Assembly: GCA_025458005.1 (NCBI GenBank)
Contig: JALOTG010000005.1
Coordinates: forward strand, 1 to 32,017
DNA length: 32,017 nt
Source of the DNA: Thiobacillaceae bacterium
GTDB taxonomy: Bacteria; Pseudomonadota; Gammaproteobacteria; Burkholderiales; Thiobacillaceae
Reading direction: 5' to 3'
Positions 8,773-23,969 of the stretch are shown here, piece by piece. Position numbers and translations under genes: made by a program. Numbering within the stretch: the first letter of the stretch is position 1; each line of letters starts with the position of its first letter. Under the pieces are notes generated by a model that worked only from the letters and a program-made list of their open reading frames with translations, had not been told where the DNA came from and made no database searches.

Positions 8773-8776
<4 letters not shown>
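8108..8776 (-). CDS. nadD: Nicotinate-nucleotide adenylyltransferase (GTG start)
   Basis: [24 protein letters not shown] and [13 protein letters not shown] at 8776 overlaps the proA stop (GTGA); 222 aa. Confidence 0.93.
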
Positions 8777-10039
<1,263 letters not shown>

Positions 10040-10050
<11 letters not shown>

Positions 10051-11080
10051 GGCTTTCCTCGAAGGTACGTGGGCACCGCGCGCCGGTCAGGCCGAGGGCC
10101 AGTTGTTGCAACATCTGCCAGGCGTCGTCCCGGCCGAGCCCCTTGGCGACCCGGTCGATGCGGGCGGCCTGGCGCAGGGCGGCGCGCAGGGTGTCCGCGT
10201 CGAGCCGCTGCAGGGCCCGCCGCACGAGCGGCTGGCGGCTTTCCCAGATGCGCAGGGCGGCGAACCCGCGCGCCAGGGATTCCCCCCGTCGCGCGCCCGA
10301 GGCGAGACGGTAGAGGGTACGGATTTCCTGGGTCAAGACCCACAGCGCCAGGATGGGGGTCTCGCCCTCCTCGCGCAGTCCGGCCAGGATGCGCGCCAGG
10401 CGCACCGGCTCGCCCTTGAGCAGGGCCTCGGGGATCTGGCCGGCGTCGTGGCGGGAGACGTCGAGCACCGCCTCGCGGGCCTGGTCCAGGGTGAGGGGGC
10501 CGGGTGGCAGCAGCAGGGCCAGCTTCTCGATCTCCTGATGGGCGGCGAGCAGGTTGCCCTCCACCCGCTCGGCCAGAAAGGCCAGGGTCTCCCGGTCGGC
10601 CTCCAGGCCGCGGCCCGCCAGGCGCGCCCCGATCCACTCCGGCAGGCGTTCCAGGCCGGGCGCGACGGGGGTCACCAGGGCGCCGGCGCGCTCCAGGGCG
10701 GCGAACCACTTGGCGTTCTGGGCGGCCCGGTCGAGGCGCGGCAGGAGCACCAGCAGCCAGGTCTCCGCGGGCGGCCGGGCGCACCAGGCCTCCAGCGTCT
10801 TGCCGCCCTCCGTGCCCGGCTTGCCGGTGGGCAGGCGCAGTTCCACCAGGCGGCGGCTGGCGAACAGGGACAGGGAGTCGAAGCCGGCCAGCCACGCGGA
10901 CCAGTCGAAGCCGCTCTCGGCCTGGAAGGACTGGCGCTCGTCCACCCCCGCCCGGCGCAGGGCGGCGCGGATCCGGGCGGCCGCCTCGTCCACCAGCAGC
11001 GGCTCGTCGCCGCTCACGGCATAGACCGGCAGCAGGCCTCGGCCGAGGGCGGCGTCGAGCTGTTCGGTCTTCAGGCGCAT
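10040..11080 (-). CDS. holA: DNA polymerase III subunit delta
   Basis: 346 aa; [26 protein letters not shown] and [20 protein letters not shown]. Confidence 0.92.
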
Positions 11081-11129
11081 GGGCTGGACGGGCCGGCGCG
11101 TGGGCGGGAAGATGGCGTCGCCCCGGCCA

Positions 11130-11621
11130 TCAGCGTTTCACGTAGGCCAGCCGCTGCAGGATCTGGCGCAGCATGTCGCGTTCCATGTCGCGGTGCAGCA
11201 GGGCCTCCTCGCTCTCCTTGGCCAGGGCCTGGGTGTCGTCGTAGGAATAGTCCCGCGTGACGCGCAGGGGGGTGGGGGCGAGGATCTCCAGGCCGGCGGC
11301 GTCCGTGGCCGAGAGGGTCAGCCGGTACTCGATGCGATATTCCCGCACCTTGCCGCCGCCGGACAGGGCCAGGATGTCCTTGCGCTTCTCCTCTCCGGCC
11401 AGGCGCACGGACACCTCCGCCTCCTTCGCCCTGCCCGCCAGCTGCTTGCCATGGCCGCGCAGGTCCTCGGCGAGCAGGGGGGCCATGAAGGAGCTCCCGC
11501 CAGCGTCCAGGTGGACGATGTTGAAGGGCAGGTGATCCTGGCCGCGCAGCTTGAAGCCGCAGCCGCCCAGGAGGCCGAGGGCCATGGCGGCCAGCATGAT
11601 GTTCAGCAGGATGCGTCGCAC
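11130..11621 (-). CDS. lptE: LPS-assembly lipoprotein LptE
   Basis: Lipobox LLGGCGFKLRG; sits between leuS and holA, the conserved order. Confidence 0.9.
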   Translation of the reverse strand: MRRILLNIMLAAMALGLLGGCGFKLRGQDHLPFNIVHLDAGGSSFMAPLLAEDLRGHGKQLAGRAKEAEVSVRLAGEEKRKDILALSGGGKVREYRIEYRLTLSATDAAGLEILAPTPLRVTRDYSYDDTQALAKESEEALLHRDMERDMLRQILQRLAYVKR

Positions 11622-11639
11622 GCCTTCCTCCTTCTCCGA

Positions 11640-14375
<2,736 letters not shown>

Positions 14376-14413
14376 TTATTGAAGATTTCTTTGTCGATTA
14401 AAGGAACCCCAAA

Positions 14414-15304
14414 ATGTCCAAGAAGCATCCCGTCGTGGTGGTGACCGGCTCCTCTGGCGCGGGCACCACCACCGTCAAGCGCGCGTTCGAGCATATCTTC
14501 TCGCGGGAGAAGCTTTCCGCCGCCGTCATCGAGGGCGACAGCTTCCACAGTCTGGGGCGGGTGGAGTTCAAGGAGGCGATGAAGAAGGCGGAGGCCGAGG
14601 GCAACAAGCATTTTTCCCACTTCGGCCCGGAGGCCAACGATTTCGACGCCCTCGCCAATCTGTTCAAGACCTACGGCGAGACCGGCGGCGGCAAGAAGCG
14701 CTACTACATCCACAGCGACGAAGAGGCCGCCGACCACAACAAGCGCCTGGGCACCAGCCTCAAGCCGGGCGAGTTCACCCCCTGGGAGGACGTGCCGGCC
14801 AATACCGACCTGCTCTTCTACGAGGGCCTGCACGGCCTGGTGGTGACCGACAAGGTGGACATGGCCCAGCACGTCGACCTGGCCATCGGCGTGGTGCCGG
14901 TGGTGAACCTGGAGTGGATCCAGAAGATCCACCGCGACGCCAAGGAGCGCGGCTACTCCGCCGAGGCCATCGTCGACACCATCCTGCGCCGCATGCCGGA
15001 CTACGTGAACTACATCACGCCGCAGTTCTCGCGCACCCACATCAACTTCCAGCGCGTGCCCACGGTGGACACCTCCAATCCGTTCATCGCCCGCGACATC
15101 CCCACCCCGGACGAGAGCTTCGTGGTGATCCGCTTCGCCGACCCGAAGGGGGTGGACTTCCCCTACCTGCTGTCCATGGTGCACGACTCCTTCATGTCGC
15201 GGCGCAACAACCTGGTGGTGCCCGGCGGCAAGATGGGCATGGCCATGGAGGTGATCCTGGAGCCCATCATCCACGGCATGGTGGAGCAGAGCAAGAAGGG
15301 CTGA
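14414..15304 (+). CDS. prk: Phosphoribulokinase
   Basis: 296 aa; VVVTGSSGAGTTTVKRAFEHIF, EGDSFHSLGR, HFGPEANDFDALANLF, typical of bacterial CBB phosphoribulokinase. Confidence 0.96.
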   Translation: MSKKHPVVVVTGSSGAGTTTVKRAFEHIFSREKLSAAVIEGDSFHSLGRVEFKEAMKKAEAEGNKHFSHFGPEANDFDALANLFKTYGETGGGKKRYYIHSDEEAADHNKRLGTSLKPGEFTPWEDVPANTDLLFYEGLHGLVVTDKVDMAQHVDLAIGVVPVVNLEWIQKIHRDAKERGYSAEAIVDTILRRMPDYVNYITPQFSRTHINFQRVPTVDTSNPFIARDIPTPDESFVVIRFADPKGVDFPYLLSMVHDSFMSRRNNLVVPGGKMGMAMEVILEPIIHGMVEQSKKG

Positions 15305-15325
15305 GACGCGCCCTGACGCTGAACG

Positions 15326-15350
15326 AGGCCGGCCCGCGCCGGCCTTTTTT
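15326..15350 (+). terminator. Intrinsic terminator of prk
   Basis: AGGCCGGC-CCGC-GCCGGCCT followed by TTTTT. Confidence 0.9.
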
Positions 15351-15369
15351 CATGTCGCGCCGAACCCTC

Positions 15370-15657
15370 ATGGATTGCCGACCCGGCTGCGGCGCCTGCT
15401 GCGTCGCCCCCTCCATCTCCAGCCCCATCCCCGGCATGCCCGCGGGCAAGGCGGCCGGGGAGCGCTGCGTCCAGTTGACCGCGGACAACCGCTGCCGGCT
15501 GTTCGGCGCGGCCGAGCGGCCGGACGTCTGCGCCGGCCTGCGCCCCGCGCCGGAGATGTGCGGCGCCTCGACCGAGGCGGCGCTCGCCGGGCTGGCCGCC
15601 CTGGAGGCGGCGACCCGGCCGGAGCGGCCGATCTCCTCCCCACCTTTGGAGCACTGA
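15370..15657 (+). CDS. YkgJ-family cysteine cluster protein (start may be 15352)
   Basis: MDCRPGCGACCVAPSISSPIPGMP...CVQLTADNRCRLFG; CxxGCGACC cluster. Confidence 0.85.
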   Translation: MDCRPGCGACCVAPSISSPIPGMPAGKAAGERCVQLTADNRCRLFGAAERPDVCAGLRPAPEMCGASTEAALAGLAALEAATRPERPISSPPLEH

Positions 15658-15663
15658 CCCGCG

Positions 15664-16485
15664 ATGGATCCCCAACTGCTGCTCACCGCCCTGATCCTGG
15701 GCATCGTCGAGGGGCTGACCGAGTTCCTGCCCATCTCGTCCACCGGCCACCTGATCATCGTCGGCAGCCTGCTGGACTACACCGACGAGCAGAGCAAGGT
15801 GTTCAAGATCGTCATCCAGCTGGCGGCGATCCTGGCCGTGTGCTGGGATTACCGGGCGCGGATCGCGACGGTGGCCGGCGGGCTGGGTTCGGATCCGGTC
15901 CAGCGGCGCTTCGTCATGCACCTGCTGGTGGCCTTCCTGCCCGCGGCGGTGCTGGGGGTGATGTTCCATGGCCTGATCAAGGCCTATCTGTTCAATCCCC
16001 TCACCGTCGCCGGGGCGCTGATCGCCGGCGGGCTGCTGATCCTGTACATCGAGAAGCGCGCCTACCACCCGCGCATCCAGAGCGTGGACGAGATGACCTG
16101 GCAGACCGCCCTGAAGGTGGGCTTCGCCCAGGCCATGGCCATGTTCCCGGGCGTCTCCCGGGCCGGGGCGACCATCATGGGCGGGCTGGTGTTCGGCCTG
16201 TCGCGCAAGGCGGCCACGGAGTTCTCCTTCTTCCTGGCCATCCCCACCATGCTGGCGGCGACCGTCTACGACCTGTACAAGAACTGGGACCTGCTCTCGG
16301 CGTCGGACCTGCCGGTGTTCGCGGTGGGCTTCGCCGCCTCCTTCGTCTCCGCCATGATCGCGGTGAAGGCCTTGCTGCGCTTCGTTTCCAACCACACCTT
16401 CGTCGGCTTCGCCTGGTACCGCATCGTGTTCGGCCTGGTGGTGCTGCTCACCGCCTACACCGGGCTGGTGGAGTGGAAGGCGTGA
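15664..16485 (+). CDS. uppP: Undecaprenyl-diphosphate phosphatase
   Basis: 273 aa; [22 protein letters not shown] and [15 protein letters not shown]. Confidence 0.96.
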   Translation: MDPQLLLTALILGIVEGLTEFLPISSTGHLIIVGSLLDYTDEQSKVFKIVIQLAAILAVCWDYRARIATVAGGLGSDPVQRRFVMHLLVAFLPAAVLGVMFHGLIKAYLFNPLTVAGALIAGGLLILYIEKRAYHPRIQSVDEMTWQTALKVGFAQAMAMFPGVSRAGATIMGGLVFGLSRKAATEFSFFLAIPTMLAATVYDLYKNWDLLSASDLPVFAVGFAASFVSAMIAVKALLRFVSNHTFVGFAWYRIVFGLVVLLTAYTGLVEWKA

Positions 16486-16494
16486 CGACGACCG

Positions 16495-19400
16495 CTATCC
16501 CGCCGCCACGACCTCCCCGGTGAGCCTGGCGATCTCGCCCAGCAGCGCCTCGTCCTGATAGGGCTTGCCCATGTAGGCGTTGACGCCCAGATCCAGGGCG
16601 TGCTGGTGGTGCTTCTCCGCCGTGCGCGAGGTGATCATGATGATCGGCAGGTCACGCAGGCGAGCGTCGGCGCGCACCGCCCGGGTCACCTCGAAACCGT
16701 CCATGCGCGGCATCTCGATGTCCAGCAGCATCACCGCCGGGATCTCGTCCTGCATGAATTCCAGGGCCTCCACCCCGTCCTTGGCGGTGGCCACGCGGTA
16801 GCCCTCGCGTTCGAGCAGGCGGCTGGTGATCTTGCGCACGGTGAGGGAGTCGTCCACCACCAGGACCAGGCGCGATTGTTCCTCCGCCGCCTGGATCTCT
16901 TCCTCCGGCAGCGGCTGGACCGGGGCGCGCTCGGCCAGGGCGAAGGGGTTGAGGATCAGGGCGATGCGCCCGTCGCCGAGGACGGTGGCGCCGACGATGC
17001 CGGCGATGCGCGCCACCTGGGCCCCGGTGTTCTTGATCACCGCCTCGTAGTTGCCCTCCATGGCGTCCACGCGCAGGGCCAGGCGCTCGTCGCCGGCGCG
17101 CAGCAGCAGGAGGGTGCGGAAGCGGCCCTCGGCCGGCTGGGGGCGGCAGTCCGTCAGTTCGGCCAGGCTGCGCAGGGGGTAGCGTTCGTCCTCGAAGACC
17201 ATCTGCCCGGCCTCGTGCAGGGCATTCAGCTCCTCGACGCGGACCTCGCGCACCAGCGCCACCAGGTTGGCGGGCAGGGCGTAGGTCTGGCCGCCGGCCC
17301 GCGCCAGCACGACGGGGGCGACGGCCAGGGTGAGGGGCAGGCGGATGGTGAAGCGGGTGCCGAGCCCGGCCTCGGTCTCCATGCGCACGCGGCCGCCGAT
17401 GCCGGCGATCTCGTTCTTCACCACGTCCAGGCCGATGCCGCGGCCCGCCACCTCGGTGACCCGCTGGGCGGTGGAGAAGCCGGGCGTGAACAGGAAGGAC
17501 TCCAGGCGCTCGGTGGAGATCACCTCGCCCGCGCCGACCCAGCCGAGGGCCTCGGCCCGGGCGCGCACCGCTTCCAGGTTGACGCCGGCGCCGTCGTCGG
17601 CGACGGTGATGAGGATCTCGTTGCCCTCCTGGCGGATGGCCAGGTGGATCTCGCCGTATTCCGGCTTGCCCGCCGCGCGCCGCTCGTCTGGCGGCTCCAT
17701 GCCGTGGGCCACGGCGTTGCGCAGCAGGTGCTCCAGGGGTGCCACCACGCGGTCCAGGACGGTGCGGTCCAGCTCCGTCTGGCCGCCGTCGATCTCCAGC
17801 TGCGCCTTGCGTTGCAGTTCCTTGGCCGCCTGGCGGACGACGCGGTGGAGGCGCTCGGCCAGGGAGTCGAACGGCACCATGCGCATGCGCATCAGCTCGT
17901 GCTGCAGGGAGCGGGTCATGCGCGATTGCAGGTGCAGCGTGCGGTCCGCCTCGTCGATGCCGGAGAGCAGGTTGTCCTGGGCGGTGGACACGTCGTTGAC
18001 GCTCTCCGCCAGCAGCCGGGTGAGCTCCTGCAGGCGGCTGTAGCGGTCGAACTCCAGTGGGTCGAAGTGGCTCTCGTCCATCTGCGACAGGCGGGTGCGC
18101 ATCTGGCTCTCGGCCTGGATCTCCAGTTCGCGCAGCTGGCTGCGCAGCCGTTCCACGTTGGCGGTCAGTTCCTGGGCGGTCTGCTTGTAGTTGTTGAGCA
18201 GGTTCTCCACCCGCGCCCGGGCGATGGCCACCTCGCCTGCCTCATTGAGCAGGGTGTCGAGGATGTTGGCCTTGAGCTTGAGGGTCTGGCGCAGGCGCAG
18301 GTCCTCCTCGGTCACTGCCGGGGCGGTCACCGGAACCGGCGGCGCGGCGAGCGTCTCGGGCGGCGCGGCGGCCAGCGGCTCGGTGGCCGCCGGGGCGGCT
18401 TCGGGGGGCGTGGACAGGGCCTCCACCATCTCCGCGAGGGTGTCGTATTCGGCCTCCAGCCCATCGAGGAATTCCGCCTGGGGGGCGCCATCGCCCTGCT
18501 CCAGCAGGCGGGCTTCCAGGATGTGGGTGCGCTCGCCGAGGCGCATGGCGCCGGCCATGCGCGCGCTGCCCTTGAGGGTGTGCAGGGCGCGTTGCAGGGC
18601 CTGCCGCGCCGTCGCGTCGCCGGGTTCCGAACGCCATTGGCGCAGATTGGTGCCGATGCGGGGCAACAATTCCGCCGCCTCGTCCAGGAAGATGGGCAGC
18701 AGTTGCGGGTCCAGGTCGTCCTCGGGGAGGGCACGGGGGGCGGCCTGGGCGGCAGCCTCCGGCTCGGGCTGCGTCGGCTGATCGGCTGTAGCCGGCTGCT
18801 CGGGCAGGTCCGGGCGGACCTCGGTCCGGGCGGCGACCGTGGGCGCGGGCACGGGGGGGGCGGCTTCGATTTCGGCGGCGGGGGCCATGACCTGCGCTTC
18901 CGCGGCCGGCTCCGCGTCCGGTGGCGGGGCGAGGGCGTCAAGACGCTCGGGGATCTCCGGGCTGCCGTCGGGCAGGCTGCCAGCCTCGATTTCCTGCAGC
19001 ATGCCGGCCAGTTGCGCCAGGATGTCCTGGAGGACGGAGACGGCGGCCCCGTCCAGGGGGCGGTCCTTCCCGGGCCAGGCGCCGGCCCACAGTTCCACGG
19101 CGTGCACGGCATCGGCCAGGGACTGGAAACCGGTGGTTCGCGAGATGCCGGCCAGGGTGTGGGCGGCGCGGATGAGGGCCTCCCAGGCGGCTGTGTCAGG
19201 CCCGTCGGCGACGCGTCCGAGGTTCTCGTGCAGTTCGCCCAGGCGCTGCAACGCCTCCTCGGCGAAGACGCGGTACAGGGCGACCGGCAGGCTGTGGCCG
19301 CCGATGTCCATCATCTCTTCCTCGCCGGCGGCCGCTGCGGACGTCGGCGCGCCGGCTTCAGACTTTGGGGGTGGCGAGGCCTCCGGCGTTCCGCCGCGCA

Positions 19401-21792
19401 GTGCCCGGGCGCGGGCAAGCAGGTCGCCGGCCTCGACCCGCGGCTGGCCGCCAGCCTCCAGGACCTGGACCCAGCCGCCGAAGGCGTCGGCGACCTTTTC
19501 CAGCCAGTCGAGCAGTTCCGGGGTGGGGGCCTTTTCCGCACGCAGCCAGTGGTTGAGGGTGTCCTCCACCTGCCAGGCCACCTCGGCCAGTTCGGTCAGC
19601 CCCACCATGCGCCCGCTGCCCTTCAGGGTATGGAAGCTGCGCCGGACCGAGGCGAAGGCATCATTGTCGAACGGGCTGACATTCAGGCGCGCCAGCTGGG
19701 CGACGATGTTGCCCAGCACGTCGTTGGCCTCCTCGATGTAGACGTTGAGCATCTCGGCGTCGATGGTCTCGTCCGTGGCGCCGGCCAGCTGGGCGGCCTC
19801 GGCGCTCGGCGCGGCCTGGGCGGCGCCGGCCGGCGCGCCGATCTGCTGCACGACCGAGCCGATGGCCTGGGCCGGGGCGTTCTCCTTGAGGGCCTGGATG
19901 GCCTGCTGGGCCTGTTCCTTGAGCTGGACGTTGCCGACCAGGTCAGCGTCGCGCGCCAGCTTGCTGAGGCCCTCGCCGAGGGCCTGGCGGTCGGCCTCGG
20001 TCGCCTCGCCGCCGGCCAGGCGGGCCGCCTCTTCCTGCAGGCGGGCCGTCTCGGCGCGGATTTCGGCCTCCACGCTGGCCTCGGGGGAGGGCAGGGACTC
20101 GCGGCGGGCGAGCAGGCCGGTCAGCTTCTGGGTGTCGTCGCGTCCATAACGCAGGGCCTCGACGTACAGGCCCAGGGTGGACAGGGCCTCGGCCACCCAA
20201 TCCAGCTCCTCGGCGCTGATCGGATAGTCCGGATCGGCGAAGCGGTCGATCCGCTCCAGGCTGGCGCGGGTGAGGTCCGCCGCCGTGCCGAGCTGCAGGA
20301 TGTTGAAGGCGCCCAGCACCTGCTTCATCAGGCCCGGCACCAGCGGCACGCGGCCGCGCTCGCTGGCGTCGCGGAAGAACTTGTCGAGGATTTCCTCGAC
20401 CTGGTTGAGGTTGGCCTGGATCTCCTGGGACACATGGGCGACGATGAGCCGCTCCTGGGCCTGGCGCGAGACCTCGTCGAGCATCGGCACGTCGGCGGGG
20501 ATGCGCGAGACGTCGTAGTTCGGGTCGATGGCCGCCTGCAGCCGCTGGGTCTGCACGTCCGCCTGGCGATCGAACTCCTGGCCCAGCGACTCGAAGTGAT
20601 CGATGGCGTTGTGGGTGAGCAGCATGGCGGTGGCCATCTCCAGCTGCAGGGCCTCGTTCTGGGCGGTGTCCGCCACACTGGACGAGCGCTTGGCCACCGC
20701 GTGCACCATGCGCAGCAGGGCCTTGAGGGAATCGTTGGGCAGCCGCACGGCGGCCTCGAACATCTCCAGGGCGGCGCTCTGGAAGGGCTCCAGGTTGTCC
20801 TGGCGTCCGCCGCAGTATTTCATCCAGGCATCCTTGGCCCGGTTCAGGGCCTCGCGCAGGGCGTTCAGGTGCGGCCGCCAGCTGGCCTCGGCGCCACCGG
20901 CCTCGGCGCCGATCCCGGCCGTCATGTAACGGTCGAGGTGGAAGATGCGCCGGGCATCCAGGGCCCGTCCGTCGATGCCCTTGTCCTGGGCCAGGTAATA
21001 GAGCACGTCGCGCAGCAGGCGCTCGGCGAGCTGCCGCGAGCCTTCGGCGAGGCGGCGCATCTGCAGGTCGATCCGGCCGCACAGCCGCTTGACCCAGAAA
21101 TCCACCGGCAGGGCGCCCCGGCGCAGCGACTCGAGCAACCCCGCCACCAGCCACCAGAAGGTGTACTGGGTGGCGCCGGGCGCCAGCCTCTCCAGTTCCC
21201 GCACCGCCTGGTCCATGTACATCAGGCCGACGGTCGCTTCCTTGTCCTGCAGGAACATCAGCAGGCCGCGCTGGTACTGGCCGCGGGCGCGGCGGATGGC
21301 CCGGTTGAGGGCCTCCTCGTCGAGGGGCGGGGCCTGGGGCGCGGTGCGGCCGACGCGCAGGGAGACGTCGGGGAAGAACAGCTCGCTCGGCGCCGGCGGC
21401 TCGGCGCCGCGCTGGGCGAGGACCCGGGCGTAGATGCCGGCGAGCTTGAGTTCGGCGTTCGGGGCGCCGCCCATCAATTCGTCCAGGTAGACGAGCAGGG
21501 CATCGATGGCGTCGATCGCCACCTCCGCGCTTTCCGGGCCGCGCCGTTCCGCCTCGTGGACCATCTCGGTGAGCAGCCGCTCGGCCTCGCCGCAGAGCAG
21601 GGACACCCCCTGCAGATCGACGATGGTCAGCGCGCCGGATACCTGGTGCAGGTGGGCCGCGGCCGCCTTGAGCGGGTTGGTGTCCTCGCCGTTCCAGTCG
21701 GCGAGGGCCTGGCGGGCCGCCCCGAGGGCCTGGTCCACCTCCGCCTTGACCCAGGTCAGGGGCCCCAGATCGAAATCCATGTCCTCGCTCAT
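16495..21792 (-). CDS. chpA: Hybrid chemotaxis histidine kinase ChpA/PilL (Hpt repeats, CheA kinase, CheW, REC)
   Basis: 1765 aa; Hpt motifs HTLKGSGRMVG, HTLAGISRTTG and HTLKGSARMAG; kinase H-box region LEHLLRNAVAHGMEPPDER; C-terminal REC LVVDDSLTVRKITSRLLEREGYRV. Confidence 0.95.
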   Translation of the reverse strand: MSEDMDFDLGPLTWVKAEVDQALGAARQALADWNGEDTNPLKAAAAHLHQVSGALTIVDLQGVSLLCGEAERLLTEMVHEAERRGPESAEVAIDAIDALLVYLDELMGGAPNAELKLAGIYARVLAQRGAEPPAPSELFFPDVSLRVGRTAPQAPPLDEEALNRAIRRARGQYQRGLLMFLQDKEATVGLMYMDQAVRELERLAPGATQYTFWWLVAGLLESLRRGALPVDFWVKRLCGRIDLQMRRLAEGSRQLAERLLRDVLYYLAQDKGIDGRALDARRIFHLDRYMTAGIGAEAGGAEASWRPHLNALREALNRAKDAWMKYCGGRQDNLEPFQSAALEMFEAAVRLPNDSLKALLRMVHAVAKRSSSVADTAQNEALQLEMATAMLLTHNAIDHFESLGQEFDRQADVQTQRLQAAIDPNYDVSRIPADVPMLDEVSRQAQERLIVAHVSQEIQANLNQVEEILDKFFRDASERGRVPLVPGLMKQVLGAFNILQLGTAADLTRASLERIDRFADPDYPISAEELDWVAEALSTLGLYVEALRYGRDDTQKLTGLLARRESLPSPEASVEAEIRAETARLQEEAARLAGGEATEADRQALGEGLSKLARDADLVGNVQLKEQAQQAIQALKENAPAQAIGSVVQQIGAPAGAAQAAPSAEAAQLAGATDETIDAEMLNVYIEEANDVLGNIVAQLARLNVSPFDNDAFASVRRSFHTLKGSGRMVGLTELAEVAWQVEDTLNHWLRAEKAPTPELLDWLEKVADAFGGWVQVLEAGGQPRVEAGDLLARARALRGGTPEASPPPKSEAGAPTSAAAAGEEEMMDIGGHSLPVALYRVFAEEALQRLGELHENLGRVADGPDTAAWEALIRAAHTLAGISRTTGFQSLADAVHAVELWAGAWPGKDRPLDGAAVSVLQDILAQLAGMLQEIEAGSLPDGSPEIPERLDALAPPPDAEPAAEAQVMAPAAEIEAAPPVPAPTVAARTEVRPDLPEQPATADQPTQPEPEAAAQAAPRALPEDDLDPQLLPIFLDEAAELLPRIGTNLRQWRSEPGDATARQALQRALHTLKGSARMAGAMRLGERTHILEARLLEQGDGAPQAEFLDGLEAEYDTLAEMVEALSTPPEAAPAATEPLAAAPPETLAAPPVPVTAPAVTEEDLRLRQTLKLKANILDTLLNEAGEVAIARARVENLLNNYKQTAQELTANVERLRSQLRELEIQAESQMRTRLSQMDESHFDPLEFDRYSRLQELTRLLAESVNDVSTAQDNLLSGIDEADRTLHLQSRMTRSLQHELMRMRMVPFDSLAERLHRVVRQAAKELQRKAQLEIDGGQTELDRTVLDRVVAPLEHLLRNAVAHGMEPPDERRAAGKPEYGEIHLAIRQEGNEILITVADDGAGVNLEAVRARAEALGWVGAGEVISTERLESFLFTPGFSTAQRVTEVAGRGIGLDVVKNEIAGIGGRVRMETEAGLGTRFTIRLPLTLAVAPVVLARAGGQTYALPANLVALVREVRVEELNALHEAGQMVFEDERYPLRSLAELTDCRPQPAEGRFRTLLLLRAGDERLALRVDAMEGNYEAVIKNTGAQVARIAGIVGATVLGDGRIALILNPFALAERAPVQPLPEEEIQAAEEQSRLVLVVDDSLTVRKITSRLLEREGYRVATAKDGVEALEFMQDEIPAVMLLDIEMPRMDGFEVTRAVRADARLRDLPIIMITSRTAEKHHQHALDLGVNAYMGKPYQDEALLGEIARLTGEVVAAG

Positions 21793-21805
21793 CTTTTGCT
21801 GGCCC

Positions 21806-23893
21806 TCAGAGTTTGAAGCCTGCCACCGACACCTTGAGTTCCTCGGCCAGGGCGGTCAGTTCGTCCATGGACTGGGCGCTGCGCTTGGCACCGGTGGAGG
21901 CCTGCTGGGTATCGTTCAGGATCTGCTGCATGTTGGCGGTGATGTTCTCCGCGGTCCTGGCCTGGGCCTGGGTGGCCTGGGAGATGTTCTGGATCAGCCG
22001 GGCGAGCTGTTCGGACACCGTCTCGATCTCCTGCAGGGCGTGGCCCACGGCATCGGCCCGGGTGGCGCCCTCCACCACGCCCTGGGTGCTGATCTCCATG
22101 GCGTTCACCGCGTCCTGGGTGTCGCCCTGGATGGTCTTGACGATGGCGCCGATGCGCCGGGTGGCGGCGCCGGAACGCTCCGCCAGGCGCTGCACCTCCT
22201 CCGCCACCACCGTGAAGCCGCGCCCCGCCTCGCCGGCGGCGGCGGCCTGGATGGCGGCGTTGAGGGCCAGCACGTTGGTCTGCTCGGTGATGTCCGAGAT
22301 CAGCTCGACGATCTCGCTGATCTCCTGGGAGGATTCGCCCAGGCGCTTGATGCGCTTGGAGGTCTCCTGGATCTGGTCGCGCAGGCCATTCATGCCGGCG
22401 ATGCCCTCGCGCACCGAGTCGCCGCCACGCCGGGCGACGGCCAGCGAGTTCTCGGCCACCTGGCTGGACTCGGCGGCGTTGCGCGAGACCTCGACGATGG
22501 ACTGCGACATCTGGGTGATCGCCTCGCCGGTCAGGGTGATCTGGCGGGATTGCCGCTCCGCGGCGCCGAGCAGGTCGTCGGAGACCTCCTTGGCCTCGTT
22601 GGTGGCGTGGGTCAGCTGGTCGGTGGCGCGGTGGATGTTGTTGACCAGGGTGCGCAGCTCCTCGATGGCGAAGTTCACCGAGTCGGCGATGGCGCCGGTG
22701 ATGTCCTCGGTCACCGTGGCGCGCACCGTCAGGTCGCCCTCGGCCAGGTCGCCCATCTCGTTGAGCAGTTTGAGAATGGCGTCCTGGTTGCGCCGGTTCT
22801 CCCGCGCCGCCTCCTCGGCACGCCGACGCGCCTCGGCCACGTTCAGGCTGCCCAGCACGATCAGGCAGGCCAGCGCCACGATGCCGAACAGCAGCGCCAG
22901 GATCAGGGTGGCGCCGGCGCCCAGGCCTTCGTAGCGGGTCGTCAGCCGCTGGGTCATGGTCAGCAGCTTCTCGCTCTCGTCGAAGATCTCGCGCGCGGCG
23001 CGCTTGGCCTCCACCAGCAGCGGCATGTTCTTCAGGATGCCGTTGACCTGCTCCTCCAGGATGACGAAGACGTCATTGAGTTCGCGCAGTTTCTCCTGCG
23101 TCGCCCGATCGGACACCGGCAGCACCCCCAGGCTGGTGCTGCCCTTCAGCAGGGCGTCCAGCACCTCGCGGAAGGTGCGCACGTCCTGGCCGAGCTGGTA
23201 GGCGGTCTCCGGGTTGATGATGTCGGAGGAAACCAGGGCGTTGACGTTCTTGGCGATGCGCTGGGTCCACAGGGCCTGCTGGTTGGCGAAGGCGAGCTGC
23301 CGCTTGGAATCGGCCGGCAGCAGGGCGATGACCTGCTCGGTGAGGTCGAGCAGTTCGGTGTTGCGCGCGTTGATCTGGGCGAGGGCCTGGGAGAACTGGA
23401 TCAGCTGGGCCTGCTGGGAGTGCAGCGCCTCGATGTTCTTCCTGGAGACCTCCCAGCGCTTCTTCAGCTCCGCCAGGTCGGGCTGGATGGCGCCCGGCGA
23501 CGCGGGGACGCCGAGGCCCCCGTCGATCAGGGCGCCGAGGCCCTCGGCGAACTGCTTGCGGCTCTCCTCCAGCTGGGCGAAGGCGGTCTTGTTGCCGAGC
23601 ACGGCCTGCTGGGCGGTCTTCGAGTAGCGCTGCGACAGCATCTGCAGCTGGGTGGCGATTTCCACGTACTTGCCGCGGTTGCCCACCTGGTAGGTGTGCC
23701 AGACCGCCGCGCCGAGGCCCAGGATCAGGGCCACCAGCAGCGCCAGGGTGAGAGCTCCGGTGCGCTGGTCGGCGGGCAGCCGATTGACCAGCGGCAGCCG
23801 CTCCGGATCCAGCGTGGCCCAGCGGCCGAGCAACGCGGACAGCGCCTCGCCCCATCCCTTGCCGACCGATATCTTGGGCAGCTTCAACGCCAT
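21806..23893 (-). CDS. pilJ: Twitching motility methyl-accepting chemotaxis protein PilJ
   Basis: 695 aa; two TM regions, HAMP-like region, MCP signalling tip variant [32 protein letters not shown]; next to ChpA and PilI. Confidence 0.95.
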   Translation of the reverse strand: MALKLPKISVGKGWGEALSALLGRWATLDPERLPLVNRLPADQRTGALTLALLVALILGLGAAVWHTYQVGNRGKYVEIATQLQMLSQRYSKTAQQAVLGNKTAFAQLEESRKQFAEGLGALIDGGLGVPASPGAIQPDLAELKKRWEVSRKNIEALHSQQAQLIQFSQALAQINARNTELLDLTEQVIALLPADSKRQLAFANQQALWTQRIAKNVNALVSSDIINPETAYQLGQDVRTFREVLDALLKGSTSLGVLPVSDRATQEKLRELNDVFVILEEQVNGILKNMPLLVEAKRAAREIFDESEKLLTMTQRLTTRYEGLGAGATLILALLFGIVALACLIVLGSLNVAEARRRAEEAARENRRNQDAILKLLNEMGDLAEGDLTVRATVTEDITGAIADSVNFAIEELRTLVNNIHRATDQLTHATNEAKEVSDDLLGAAERQSRQITLTGEAITQMSQSIVEVSRNAAESSQVAENSLAVARRGGDSVREGIAGMNGLRDQIQETSKRIKRLGESSQEISEIVELISDITEQTNVLALNAAIQAAAAGEAGRGFTVVAEEVQRLAERSGAATRRIGAIVKTIQGDTQDAVNAMEISTQGVVEGATRADAVGHALQEIETVSEQLARLIQNISQATQAQARTAENITANMQQILNDTQQASTGAKRSAQSMDELTALAEELKVSVAGFKL

Positions 23894-23969
23894 TGCTTGT
23901 TCTCCTCGGTATCCGTTATCGATCCGGCAGCCCGCGCGCGGTGCGCGAGGGCAGCTGCGTCATGCCCGC

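Noticed and set aside
16600-21816. 1738-aa plus-strand ORF covering nearly all of chpA
   Set aside because: Composition (His/Gly/Gln/Arg/Leu-rich, no domain motifs) fits the antisense frame of a high-GC coding gene; chpA on minus has clear domains. Remarkably long but not supported as a gene.
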